From assembly GCA_944389415.1 (NCBI GenBank), contig CALXMF010000002.1:124001-188000 (forward strand): a stretch of DNA of 64,000 bases, given 5' to 3'. A program made the position numbers and the translations under genes. Below the pieces are notes generated by a model, which ran no database searches, was not told where the DNA came from, and saw only the letters and a list, made by a program, of their open reading frames with translations. Of this stretch, positions 40,152-48,681 are shown in pieces. This DNA is from an uncultured Spirochaetota bacterium. GTDB taxonomy: Bacteria > Spirochaetota > Spirochaetia > Treponematales > Treponemataceae. Position 1 is the stretch's first letter. The number at the start of each line of letters is the position of its first letter.

Positions 40152-41048
40152 ATGATTGACTTGCATACTCATTCAACAGCTTCCGACGGACTGCTTTCTC
40201 CTAAACAGCTGATAGAATTAGCCGCCGAAAAAGGTTTATCAGCAATAGCTCTGACAGATCATGATACCATAGATGGTATCGCTGAAGCGTCAGAAACAGC
40301 CGCTGCCTTACCGTTGACATTCATTCCCGGTATTGAACTTAATATCGAATGGCACCCCGGCGAATTCCATTTACTCGGATTAGGCCTAACCGATATCTCA
40401 CCAAAACTTCTAAATATTATCTCATATTTACAAGATGGGCGCAAGTACCGAAATCAAGAGATGATCAAACTAATGCAGAAAGATGGGTTTCCCGTTTCTC
40501 CAGAAGAACTTCAGGAACGCTATCCGGACACCGTTATTGGCCGTCCCCATATAGCTGCATATCTGGTAGAAAAAAATATTGTAAAAACAAGACAAAAGGC
40601 CTTTGATTTATATCTTGCACAGGGACGTCCATATTACGTAGAAAGGAAGGGAGCTGAACTTGACAGCGCTATCCAGGCTATCATAGACAGCGGCGGTGTA
40701 CCTGTATTAGCACATCCGTTATCGCTTTATGTTTCATGGGGAAGAATTGAACCCTTACTTGCAAATTTAAAAGAACGCGGTATTGCCGGAATAGAAGCAT
40801 GGCATCCAGGAGCCAGACACGCAGAATGCATCCGATTAGAAAAAATAGGCAGAGAATATCAGTTTTTTATCACCGCAGGCAGTGATTTTCATGGCGAACA
40901 GATCCGTCCAGACCGCAAACTTGGTCATACCGCAGGAGGAGATAAAATAGCAGACAGATTCTGGACAGATGAACTGCACCCCTATCTGAAAACCATCTCT
41001 GAAAAAAAATCTCAAAATGATGGACTTGATTCTGCTATACCGCTATAG
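40152..41048 (+). CDS. PHP-domain phosphoesterase
   Basis: The 298-residue protein has PHP motifs IDLHTHSTASDG, LTDHDTIDGI and PGIELNIEW, and a late AGSDFHGE. It resembles the YciV/RNase AM and 3'-5'-nucleoside bisphosphatase group, which acts on short RNA ends or phosphoesters. There is no ribosome site; TATGAT with an extended TG lies 6 nt before the ATG. The znuA promoter appears to lie inside its last codons. Confidence 0.9.
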   Translation: MIDLHTHSTASDGLLSPKQLIELAAEKGLSAIALTDHDTIDGIAEASETAAALPLTFIPGIELNIEWHPGEFHLLGLGLTDISPKLLNIISYLQDGRKYRNQEMIKLMQKDGFPVSPEELQERYPDTVIGRPHIAAYLVEKNIVKTRQKAFDLYLAQGRPYYVERKGAELDSAIQAIIDSGGVPVLAHPLSLYVSWGRIEPLLANLKERGIAGIEAWHPGARHAECIRLEKIGREYQFFITAGSDFHGEQIRPDRKLGHTAGGDKIADRFWTDELHPYLKTISEKKSQNDGLDSAIPL

Positions 41049-41055
41049 TGCTGAT

Positions 41056-41952
41056 ATGAAAAGAATCTATTTATTAAGCTGCACAATTATACTGTTATTT
41101 TTACTATTCACAGGTTGTAAACGGACACAAACAACTCAGACCGATGCAGACGCTTCACTACATATTACAGCTTCCTTCTATCCGCTGTATATTATGCTGA
41201 TGAATATCACAGACGGGATAGAAGGAGTACAGATTGATATGCTCGCGCCGGCAGATACAGGCTGTCTTCATGATTACCAACTGACAACTCAGGATATGAA
41301 AAAAATAGAATCCGCATCTATTCTCGTTCTCAACGGAGCCGGGATGGAAGATTTTATCAGCAAAATAACAGAACAGAAAAAAGATGTGATTATTACCGCA
41401 GCTGAAGGATACCCGCTTGTTGACGGAAATTCTCATATCTGGGTTTCCCCAAAAGGAGCCGTATACCAGGTAAACCGCATTGCGCAGGGACTCGCCCGCC
41501 TTGATGAAAATCACGCACAGCAGTATTTAGAAAATGCAGCTGAATATACAGCAAAAATAAACGCTTTTGCAGAACAGATGCATACGGAACTTGATCCATA
41601 TAAAGGAACTGCAATCATCACATTTCATGAGGCATTTCCCTATTTTGCTGATGAATTTGATTTACAAATTACCGGTGTCATAGAACGGGAACCAGGGACA
41701 GCACCTTCGCCAAAAGAATTAACCGCCATCGTCGCACAAATACAAGAAATCAGGCAGAATACCGGAATTCCCCCAGTTCTTTTTGCTGAGCCGGGATATG
41801 CATCAGCAGCCGCTGAAATTATCGCACGAGAAACAGGACTGCCAGTATATGAGCTCGACCCATCTGTCAGCGGACCGCTGGAAAAAGACGCATATCTTAA
41901 TGCAATGAAAGCAAATATGAACGTATTAAAACAGGCGTTCTCCGAACAGTAA
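41056..41952 (+). CDS. znuA: Zinc/manganese ABC transporter binding lipoprotein
   Basis: The 298-residue cluster A-I protein is a lipoprotein (lipobox LLFTGC). Metal ligands are visible as H in CLHDYQL, H in HIWVSP, and H-E in FHEAFPYFA, with an acidic residue in EPGYAS. There is no long His-rich loop. The ATG at 41056 gives a perfect signal peptide; it has TATAGT 6 nt upstream and no ribosome site, while an earlier in-frame ATG (41017) would spoil the signal. znuC follows after 10 nt. Zn versus Mn is not decided by sequence. Confidence 0.92.
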   Translation: MKRIYLLSCTIILLFLLFTGCKRTQTTQTDADASLHITASFYPLYIMLMNITDGIEGVQIDMLAPADTGCLHDYQLTTQDMKKIESASILVLNGAGMEDFISKITEQKKDVIITAAEGYPLVDGNSHIWVSPKGAVYQVNRIAQGLARLDENHAQQYLENAAEYTAKINAFAEQMHTELDPYKGTAIITFHEAFPYFADEFDLQITGVIEREPGTAPSPKELTAIVAQIQEIRQNTGIPPVLFAEPGYASAAAEIIARETGLPVYELDPSVSGPLEKDAYLNAMKANMNVLKQAFSEQ

Positions 41953-41962
41953 TATAGGAAAT

Positions 41963-42811
41963 ATGAAATACACGCTGTCAAACCGCAAGAATACACCGCT
42001 GCTGAAGAAAAACACACAGACAAATTGTCTGTGCCACAAAGACAGCTGTTCACGGTGTGATATGCGTCAATCCGGCTCTCACGTATGCTGTACTCAAATA
42101 ACACACCTTTCTGTTCAGGTGCAGGGGATATCAATACTGAATGATGTAAATCTGCATATCCACTGCGGAGAACTTACAGCCATAGTTGGACGAAACGGTG
42201 CCGGAAAAACAACATTTTTAAAAGCGCTGCTTGATGAAATCCCTCATACAGGTGATATTTTATTTATGCAGGATAAGGCAGTCTGCGCACGGCGGCCAAG
42301 ATTCGGCTATGTTCCGCAATCTCTGGCAGTTGATGCCGGAAGTCCCGTTTCTGTTGGAGACATGGTACTCTCCTGTATCTCACACTATCCAGTATGGCTT
42401 CCTCTGAGAAAAAAGGATACACAGCGCATACAAAATGTTTTATCAATAACTAAAAGCCAAAATCTCGCAAAAAGACGCGTCTGCGAACTGTCCGGCGGAG
42501 AATTGCAGCGTGTTATGCTTGCCCTTGCACTCAATCCGCTGCCTGATATCCTGCTTCTTGATGAACCAGTATCAGGAGTTGACCGGACAGGCCTTGCCCT
42601 GTTTTATGATATTGTGTCTGAACTGCGCCATACACATGATATTACCATACTGCTTATCTCGCATGACCTGGATCTTGTCGCACAGCATGCGGATAAGGTT
42701 GTCCTGATTGACCGCGGCATAGCTGCGGAAGGAACACCTCAGCAGGTATATCGCACTCCGGAGTTTATAAAAACATTCGGACACATCGTAATTGACGGAG
42801 ATGAAAACTAA
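41963..42811 (+). CDS. znuC: Zinc ABC transporter ATPase with a Cys/His-rich N-terminal extension
   Basis: The 282-residue ATPase has Walker A GRNGAGKT (76-83), the signature CELSGGELQRV, and Walker B ILLLDEPVSGVD. Ahead of the usual start (about residue 45) is an extension with Cys22, 24, 29, 32, 42, 43 and His25, 40, a likely metal site that could sense cytosolic zinc (inference). The ribosome site is AGGAAA. It ends 1 nt before the permease gene. Confidence 0.93.
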   Translation: MKYTLSNRKNTPLLKKNTQTNCLCHKDSCSRCDMRQSGSHVCCTQITHLSVQVQGISILNDVNLHIHCGELTAIVGRNGAGKTTFLKALLDEIPHTGDILFMQDKAVCARRPRFGYVPQSLAVDAGSPVSVGDMVLSCISHYPVWLPLRKKDTQRIQNVLSITKSQNLAKRRVCELSGGELQRVMLALALNPLPDILLLDEPVSGVDRTGLALFYDIVSELRHTHDITILLISHDLDLVAQHADKVVLIDRGIAAEGTPQQVYRTPEFIKTFGHIVIDGDEN

Positions 42812-42812
42812 A

Positions 42813-43655
42813 ATGGCTGAGATATACACACTGCTGGACATGCTGCTGCCATTTGAGTGGCTGGCACCTTCTTTTATGAAAAACGCGTTTCTCGCGCTGC
42901 TGCTCGCGTCTCCCCTGTTTGGATTACTGGGAAGCATGGTAGTATCAAACAGAATGGCTTTTTTCTCAGATGCGATAGGACACAGCGCTTTGACCGGTAT
43001 CGCTATCGGGGTGCTCTGCGGTATAACAGATCCGCTGCCTTCAATGATACTATTCAGTATACTTTTTGGCTTCGCGATTATTTCGGTAAAAGTACGCGGT
43101 AAAAGCTCCGCGGATACCGTTATCGGCGTTTTTTCTTCAGCCTCTGTCGCGCTCGGCATTGTTCTTCTTTCTGCCGGAGGCAGTTTCAGCAAATACTCAG
43201 CATATCTGGTAGGAGATATACTAAGCATCAGACCGCAGGAAATTCTGCTTCTTCTGTTTGCAGCGCTTGCAGTCCTTGCTATCTGGATATTTTTTTATAA
43301 CAAAATGCTTCTTACCAATCTGCACCGTACATTTGCAAAAAGCAGAGGACTTCCGGTCTTCTGGATTGAACAGCTCTTTGCCATAGTTACCGCAGTCATT
43401 GTCACTCTGTCTATCAGATGGACCGGTCTGCTCGTTATAAACTCGCTGCTTGTACTCCCCGCAGCAGCAAGCAGACTTATCAGCCGCTCAAGCAGACAGT
43501 ATGTGTGGTTTGCCGTATGCATATCAGTCTGTGCCTCTATCACAGGGCTGGCTCTTTCATATTACGTGGGAGCCGCATCAGGCGCAACAATAGTCCTCGT
43601 GAATACAGTAATATTCCTGATTTGTCTGCCGGTGTCACTGCTCCGCCGCCCGTAA
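42813..43655 (+). CDS. znuB: Zinc ABC transporter permease
   Basis: The 280-residue ABC-3 family permease has 7-9 membrane helices and the typical SNRMAFFSDAIGHSALTGIAIG and RWTGLLVINSLLVLPAAASRLIS. The ATG at 42813 has GGAG upstream; earlier in-frame codons overlap znuC. It completes znuACB and converges on the ThrE-type genes. Confidence 0.95.
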   Translation: MAEIYTLLDMLLPFEWLAPSFMKNAFLALLLASPLFGLLGSMVVSNRMAFFSDAIGHSALTGIAIGVLCGITDPLPSMILFSILFGFAIISVKVRGKSSADTVIGVFSSASVALGIVLLSAGGSFSKYSAYLVGDILSIRPQEILLLLFAALAVLAIWIFFYNKMLLTNLHRTFAKSRGLPVFWIEQLFAIVTAVIVTLSIRWTGLLVINSLLVLPAAASRLISRSSRQYVWFAVCISVCASITGLALSYYVGAASGATIVLVNTVIFLICLPVSLLRRP

Positions 43656-43664
43656 CACACGCGG

Positions 43665-44123
43665 TTACTGCTGATCCTTACACATCCTGTGAACTGCGTA
43701 TAAAATAATACGCGCAAACGACGACGCAACCGCAAGACCAAGCGCTATAGCCCCGGCAGCAGAAAGGGTAATAAACCCTGCCCGCAGCGCCGTATCCATA
43801 TTACCCTGCACCGCTTCCCGCATCGTCTGAAACATACCTCCCCCAGGAACAAGCGGAAGCAAACCGGGGACAAGATACACCGTAGCGGGATTTTTAAGCA
43901 GAATCGCCCAGAGTTCAGAAAGTGCGGCAATACTGAACGCTCCCCAGAAATACCCAAAGAGTTCAGAACCTGTCAGAGAACCAACTGCCACATACAATGT
44001 CCAGCCGCATGACCCAACAACAGCGGCCCAGATAATATTGCGCATATCAATATTATGAATGTATCCAAATGCAGCTGCGGCGCCAAAACTCCAGAGCGCA
44101 GCTGTCAGTAACGTCTCGGTCAT
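43665..44123 (-). CDS. ThrE-type threonine/serine exporter, C-terminal half (YjjB-like)
   Basis: The 152-residue protein has four to five membrane helices and the segments VPGLLPLVPGGGMF and MFQTMREAVQGN, typical of the DUF3815/YjjB half. It follows the N-terminal-half gene with a 1-nt overlap, so the two make one split exporter. The substrate may be succinate or small amino acids rather than threonine. Confidence 0.88.
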   Translation of the reverse strand: MTETLLTAALWSFGAAAAFGYIHNIDMRNIIWAAVVGSCGWTLYVAVGSLTGSELFGYFWGAFSIAALSELWAILLKNPATVYLVPGLLPLVPGGGMFQTMREAVQGNMDTALRAGFITLSAAGAIALGLAVASSFARIILYAVHRMCKDQQ

Positions 44124-44980
44124 TACACTATCCCGGAAAATATCAAAAGCCCGGCAGCAGTACCGGCAGAAAGCCCGGCAGCAGTCATAAACGCATCAGT
44201 CGCGCGGGCGACACCGGATACTAAATCACCGGCAATCAGATCACGAATCGCATTCACAATAGCAAGACCGGGAACAACCTGCATCAGCACCGCCGTCATG
44301 GTAATTACTGCCGAAGATATCACCCCTAACATAACAGAAAGCTCACACAATACAGATATAATGATACCCGCAGCAAACAGTACAATAAAACTGTTAAGCG
44401 GTAAATGCTCCAACCGGTTCAGACCTACACGCAGCAGAAAACCAATAACAAGCGCAGCGGCTGCCTCGCGCCAGCTTCCTCCAAACATTAACGCAAAAAA
44501 CATACTGCACAACCCGGCAGCACATATAACCGAACGTGCAGAATACGCGGGAGCCTGTATAATCAAATCAAGCAGCCTCCCCGCCTGCGTTACACTTGAA
44601 CGCTTGCCGCGCCGGGCAAGTCTGCGGGACAGTTCATTAACCTGCGCAATTTTAGTTAAATTCACCCCTCGCCGTGTTATACGCCTGATAAGAGTATGAT
44701 ACTGGCGTGTCTTATCAGTTACCGATACCATAACTACAGTCGGCGTGACAAACGCTGACGCGTCTACCGCGCCTAATGAATACGCAATACGCACCGCCGT
44801 TTCTTCTGCCCGATATGTTTCGCCGCCATTCTCCAGAATAGCAGTTCCCGCTTTTACAGCGACATCCGGAATAGTTTCCTGCCCCGCCTCTGCCTGCATA
44901 CGATGAGGATGCTCTTCTGTATCAGAAAAAATTGTGTGCGGCGGTGAATGATGCGCCTTTCCGCCGGTAATAATACTCAT
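44123..44980 (-). CDS. ThrE-type exporter, N-terminal half (YjjP-like)
   Basis: The 285-residue protein has a soluble start (ILENGGETYRAEETAVRIAYSLG) typical of DUF1212/YjjP and about five membrane helices. The start is not certain: the first ATG has TATACT 7 nt upstream and no ribosome site, while a shorter form could start at 44899. The YjjB-like gene follows with a 1-nt overlap. Confidence 0.88.
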   Translation of the reverse strand: MSIITGGKAHHSPPHTIFSDTEEHPHRMQAEAGQETIPDVAVKAGTAILENGGETYRAEETAVRIAYSLGAVDASAFVTPTVVMVSVTDKTRQYHTLIRRITRRGVNLTKIAQVNELSRRLARRGKRSSVTQAGRLLDLIIQAPAYSARSVICAAGLCSMFFALMFGGSWREAAAALVIGFLLRVGLNRLEHLPLNSFIVLFAAGIIISVLCELSVMLGVISSAVITMTAVLMQVVPGLAIVNAIRDLIAGDLVSGVARATDAFMTAAGLSAGTAAGLLIFSGIV

Positions 44981-45125
44981 ATCATTCAGTATACCGTATC
45001 ACAGCAGGCGCATACAATAAAAGAATCCTAAAATAATATGAAGTGATACTACAGTTTCGATCATTCCCTTGTTATCCGTTTCTGTCTATGGTACACTAAC
45101 TGCAGTCTTAGTACAGGAGATACAC

Positions 45126-46325
45126 ATGGCGAAAATACAGATGAAAAACGCCATCGCTGAGCTTGACGGCGATGAGATGACCCGCGTTTTGTGGAAAGTA
45201 ATAAAAGAAAAACTGCTTGAACCCTTCATCGATCTTAAAACAGAATATTATGATCTGGGACTGAAAGCCCGCGACGACAGTGACGATGCAATCACCTATG
45301 AAGCGGCTGCCGCTATCCGCCGGCTTGGCGTCGGAGTCAAATGCGCAACAATCACCTCTAACGCCGCCCGCATGAAAGAATATAATCTGAAACAGCTCAC
45401 CCCAAGCCCCAACGGCATTATCCGGGCAGAACTTGACGGTACTGTATTCCGCGCTCCTATCATGGTAAAAAATGTACACGGAACAGTTTCCTGCTGGAAA
45501 AAACCGCTTGTTCTGGGCCGCCATGCCTATGGTGATGTATATAAAAACTGCGAAATACAAGTTCCCGGAGCAGGAAAAGCGGAACTCGTATTTACCGGCG
45601 CTGACGGAACTGAAATACGTAAAACGATCATGGATATGAAAGGCCCCGGCATTATTCAGGGTATCCATAATACCGATAAATCAATAGAAAGTTTTGCCCG
45701 CTGCTGCTTTCTCTATGGGCTTTCAGAAAAAATTGATGTCTGGTTTGCGACAAAGGACACCATCAGCAAAACATATGACGGCCGGTTCAAAGAAATATTC
45801 CAGCACATCTACGACACGGAATTTAAAGATAAATACCAGCAGGTCGGCATAGAGTATTTTTATACTCTGATAGATGACGCCGTAGCCCGCGTAATGCGCA
45901 GTGAGGGCGGCTTTCTGTGGGCGTGTAAAAACTACGACGGAGATGTTATGAGCGATATGGTTGCTTCGGCAAGCGGCAGCCTCGCCATGATGACGAGTGT
46001 GCTTGTTTCTCCTGACGGAGTATTTGAATACGAGGCGGCGCACGGCACAGTGCAGCGCCATTACTACCGCTATCTTAAAGGCGAAAAAACAAGTACAAAC
46101 CCGGTCGCGCTCATATTCGCATGGACAGGAGCACTCGCTAAACGGGGAGAACTTGATAATACACCGGAACTCACAGAGTTCGCCAAAAAACTGGAACACG
46201 CTGTTCTTGCCGTTATCGAAGACGGCTGCATGACCGGCGATCTTGCCCGCATCGCACAGCCTGCCGCAGCAGAAGTGCTTGACAGCTGGCAGTTTATCGA
46301 TAAAATCGCTGAACGCTTGCAGTAA
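45126..46325 (+). CDS. icd: NADP-dependent isocitrate dehydrogenase (dimeric, eukaryotic-like type)
   Basis: The 399-residue enzyme oxidises isocitrate to 2-oxoglutarate with NADP+. Typical motifs of this type are [44 protein letters not shown], and [12 protein letters not shown] near the NADP site. The ATG at 45126 follows AGGAGA; a start at 45069 has none. No other TCA gene is in the window, so it may mainly supply 2-oxoglutarate and NADPH (inference). Confidence 0.97.
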   Translation: MAKIQMKNAIAELDGDEMTRVLWKVIKEKLLEPFIDLKTEYYDLGLKARDDSDDAITYEAAAAIRRLGVGVKCATITSNAARMKEYNLKQLTPSPNGIIRAELDGTVFRAPIMVKNVHGTVSCWKKPLVLGRHAYGDVYKNCEIQVPGAGKAELVFTGADGTEIRKTIMDMKGPGIIQGIHNTDKSIESFARCCFLYGLSEKIDVWFATKDTISKTYDGRFKEIFQHIYDTEFKDKYQQVGIEYFYTLIDDAVARVMRSEGGFLWACKNYDGDVMSDMVASASGSLAMMTSVLVSPDGVFEYEAAHGTVQRHYYRYLKGEKTSTNPVALIFAWTGALAKRGELDNTPELTEFAKKLEHAVLAVIEDGCMTGDLARIAQPAAAEVLDSWQFIDKIAERLQ

Positions 46326-46396
46326 CTATTTTCTTTACTACTCAAAACTGCATTTTTTTGTCCGGTCTGTTCTATATATAAGTATAGAGGACACCG

Positions 46397-47932
46397 ATGA
46401 AAATATGCAGTTTTTCTCCGTTTGGTTACGAGGGCTGTCTTGTAGCTGTTGAAGTTGATTTGCGCCGGGGTATTCCCGGCATAGATATGGTCGGACTCGC
46501 TGACGGTGCAGTCCGTGAATCACGGGAACGAATGCGTTCCGCTATCCTGAACAGCGGTTTTTCTTTTCCACCTGAACGAATCCTTATAAGTCTTTCTCCC
46601 GCAGACGTAAAAAAAGAAGGCTCCGGTTTTGACTTGGCAGTCGCTCTCGCAGTGCTTGCCGCCGCAGATAAAGATACGGTATTTCCTGATATAACACTGC
46701 TTGTTATGGGAGAGCTTGAACTGTCAGGCTGTGTCCGTCCGGTACGGGGCATACATGCCGCAGTTGCGACGGCGGCGGAACATGGTATTACCCGCTGCAT
46801 CATTCCGCAGGCAAACCGCGCAGAAGCACAGGCCGTATCAGATATGTCTGTATTTGCCGCTGATACACTGGCGCAGGCATTCAGCGCGCTGACGCTGCCG
46901 CTCGCGTTTGAACCTCCGGCAGAGCAGACAGCCAAACAGACAGATAGAAATTCTGTACAATTTCCGCCGGTCACTCCGGAAACAGAATTTGGTGAAATTA
47001 CCGGGCAGCCGCAGCTTGTCCGCGCGCTCCAAATCGCGGCAGCAGGCGCCCACAATATTATCGCATACGGGCCTCCGGGGTGCGGCAAAACAATGTCCAT
47101 GCTGCGCTTTCCCGGTCTTATGCCGCTGCTTACAGAAGCAGAATCACGCCCTGTCTCACGTATAAAAAGCCTCGCAGGTCTTTCGCTTGAGGACAGCCGC
47201 TCATTTTATCAGGCGCCATTCCGCGCGCCGCATCAGAGCGCAAGTCTCGAAGGAATTGCAGGCGGCGGTCCCCAATGCAGGCCGGGAGAAATATCACTCG
47301 CTCATAACGGCGCTCTCTTTCTTGATGAGGCTGCTGAATTCAGAACACAGACACTGCAGGCTCTCCGTGTACCGCTTGAAAGCGGATGTATCACACTCAG
47401 CCGGGCCGGAAGAAGCACAACATATCCGGCGCGTTTTCAGCTTCTGCTTGCTTCTAACCCATGTCCGTGCGGTAATTTTGGCGCGCAGGATAAAATCTGT
47501 CTGTGCGGCGCACGCGCTGTTGAACATTACTGGAAAAAGTTTTCTGCTCCCTTACTTGACCGCATAGATATCCGGGTACCGCTCTTTTCACGGGCAGCGG
47601 CACAGGAGGGCAAAACGCACAGTATTACAACAGCTCAGCTGCGCCGTGATATAGCGCGCGCAGTCGCCTGCCAGCGCGGCCGCCAGCATGAACGCAACAG
47701 CCGAATACCAAGCGAAGAACTAAAGCGCCTATGTCCGCTGACATCCGAGGCACGGCGCATACTGGACAGCGGCGTGTACGATTTTTCGTTTTCTCCGCGC
47801 GCTGTCAGCAGCTGCATCAAACTGGCGCGGACTATTGCCGATATGGACGGAAGCGATGAAATACAGAGCGCGCATATGGAAGAAGCTGTCAATCTGCGCA
47901 AAAATGAAGGAGGCATTTCGCTTTGTTTCTAA
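46397..47932 (+). CDS. comM: ComM/YifB-type AAA+ protein (Mg-chelatase-like)
   Basis: The 511-residue protein has the N-terminal ChlI-like domain, P-loop YGPPGCGKT (about 220), Walker B ALFLDEAAEF, a zinc-like CPCGNFGAQDKICLCG segment and a C-terminal domain (ISLSPADVKKEGSGFDLAVALAVL near the front). ComM helps integrate donor DNA in naturally competent bacteria. It is GC-rich and has an AGAGGA ribosome site. Confidence 0.95.
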   Translation: MKICSFSPFGYEGCLVAVEVDLRRGIPGIDMVGLADGAVRESRERMRSAILNSGFSFPPERILISLSPADVKKEGSGFDLAVALAVLAAADKDTVFPDITLLVMGELELSGCVRPVRGIHAAVATAAEHGITRCIIPQANRAEAQAVSDMSVFAADTLAQAFSALTLPLAFEPPAEQTAKQTDRNSVQFPPVTPETEFGEITGQPQLVRALQIAAAGAHNIIAYGPPGCGKTMSMLRFPGLMPLLTEAESRPVSRIKSLAGLSLEDSRSFYQAPFRAPHQSASLEGIAGGGPQCRPGEISLAHNGALFLDEAAEFRTQTLQALRVPLESGCITLSRAGRSTTYPARFQLLLASNPCPCGNFGAQDKICLCGARAVEHYWKKFSAPLLDRIDIRVPLFSRAAAQEGKTHSITTAQLRRDIARAVACQRGRQHERNSRIPSEELKRLCPLTSEARRILDSGVYDFSFSPRAVSSCIKLARTIADMDGSDEIQSAHMEEAVNLRKNEGGISLCF

Positions 47933-47942
47933 AACGGCGAAA

Positions 47943-47971
47943 TAAAAAAAGGACAGCGTTAACGCTGTCCT
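47943..47971 (-). terminator. Terminator of the tRNA-Leu gene
   Basis: AGGACAGCGTT/AACGCTGTCCT is a perfect 22-nt palindrome, followed on the minus strand by TTTTTTTATT. Confidence 0.85.
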
Positions 47972-47973
47972 GA

Positions 47974-48056
47974 TACCGGCAAAGAGACTTGAACTCTTAC
48001 ACGATCGCTCGCAGCAGATTTTGAGTCTGCCGTGTCTACCATTCCACCATGCCGGC
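47974..48056 (-). tRNA. tRNA-Leu (anticodon CAA)
   Basis: The acceptor is GCCGGCA/TGCCGGT with a G-U closing pair, the anticodon loop CTCAAAA on stem GCAGA/TCTGC (anticodon CAA), a long variable arm (GCGAGCGATCGTG) and T-loop TTCAAGT. CCA is not encoded. The accessory island begins on its 5' side. Confidence 0.92.
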
Positions 48057-48069
48057 AAATATATGTATG

Positions 48070-48098
48070 ACTATATCAGAGATAAGAAAAAAAAGCAA
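48070..48098 (-). promoter_or_regulatory. Promoter of the tRNA-Leu gene
   Basis: On the minus strand TTGCTT (48093-48098) and TATAGT (48070-48075) are 17 nt apart, 14 nt upstream of the tRNA. Confidence 0.75.
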
Positions 48099-48125
48099 GC
48101 CATTTACATACCAGAGGGGCGAGAA

Positions 48126-48144
48126 ATGGATTTTTTTCAATAAA
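48126..48144 (+). repeat. 19-bp direct repeat, left copy, bounding the 48-53 kb island
   Basis: ATGGATTTTTTTCAATAAA occurs here and identically at 52770-52788, same orientation, 4.6 kb apart. This copy lies in the intergenic stretch between the tRNA-Leu promoter and the gene fragment; I see no gene in 48099-48253. Confidence 0.75.
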
Positions 48145-48253
48145 AGCAGCAACACATAATAAAACATAACTTCTAATTCTCTAAAATGAAGCGTTGATTA
48201 AACAGCTGCTGCTAAAAATTATGGAGTTGTTTCCACCGATGCCCCGATAAATC

Positions 48254-48388
48254 CTATCGCCTGATATTAATCTTAGGATTATAGTATGCTATCAGTTCTT
48301 TTTTTATTCTGAGGCTTTCGTCTTTGTTTTCGTTTTCAATAAACAGAAGTTCAATGTTTCGGTCAAAATTTTTATTCAGAAAGGCATT
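48254..48388 (-). pseudogene. C-terminal coding remnant, possibly of a GIY-YIG-like nuclease
   Basis: Directly after the stop of the small gene, the same frame stays open for 44 codons (NAFLNKNFDRNIELLF ... KKELIAYYNPKIN, stop at 48254-48256). The ending KELIAYYNPKIN resembles the tail of GIY-YIG nucleases, but no start codon or catalytic part is present. It is either a gene remnant or an extension lost by a stop. Confidence 0.4.
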
Positions 48389-48634
48389 TTAAACATTATC
48401 ATCATGGATTAACCCCAAGTCCCTAAACGCATTAAGAATATATTTTTCTTTTTCCAATGGACACGGATTACATCTCTTATAAGGATCTTTTCTATTAGGC
48501 GCACGACGAACCGGTAATCCACATTTTTCTTTCATATGGGCAATCCAGCATGTTTTTACTGTAATATTATCATGATCTTTAATGTATGCTATAGTTTGCT
48601 TATATGTTACCATTTTTATTTTCTCCATTATCAT
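48389..48634 (-). CDS. Small conserved protein with a TCWIAHxKE signature
   Basis: The 81-residue protein reads TYKQTIAYIKDHDNIT, then TCWIAHMKEKCGLPVR and APNR, CNPCPLEKEKYILNAFRDLGLI. I recall similar short proteins with this TCWIAH-KE, LPVR-APNR and CPxEK pattern in many bacteria, without an established function; a helix-turn-helix-like fold is possible. The ribosome site (GGAGAGGGGG) is strong. It lies 47 nt after the RNase III-like gene on the same strand. Confidence 0.75.
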   Translation of the reverse strand: MIMEKIKMVTYKQTIAYIKDHDNITVKTCWIAHMKEKCGLPVRRAPNRKDPYKRCNPCPLEKEKYILNAFRDLGLIHDDNV

Positions 48635-48681
48635 TATTTATCCCCCTCTCCGTCTGATTTATAAAGACAAATTCAGTTTAT

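Noticed and set aside
47974-48126. Island inserted at the 3' end of tRNA-Leu
   Set aside because: The island is on the 5' (promoter) side of the tRNA, no tRNA-end duplicate is seen near 52.8 kb, and no integrase is present, so a classical tRNA attachment site is not supported.
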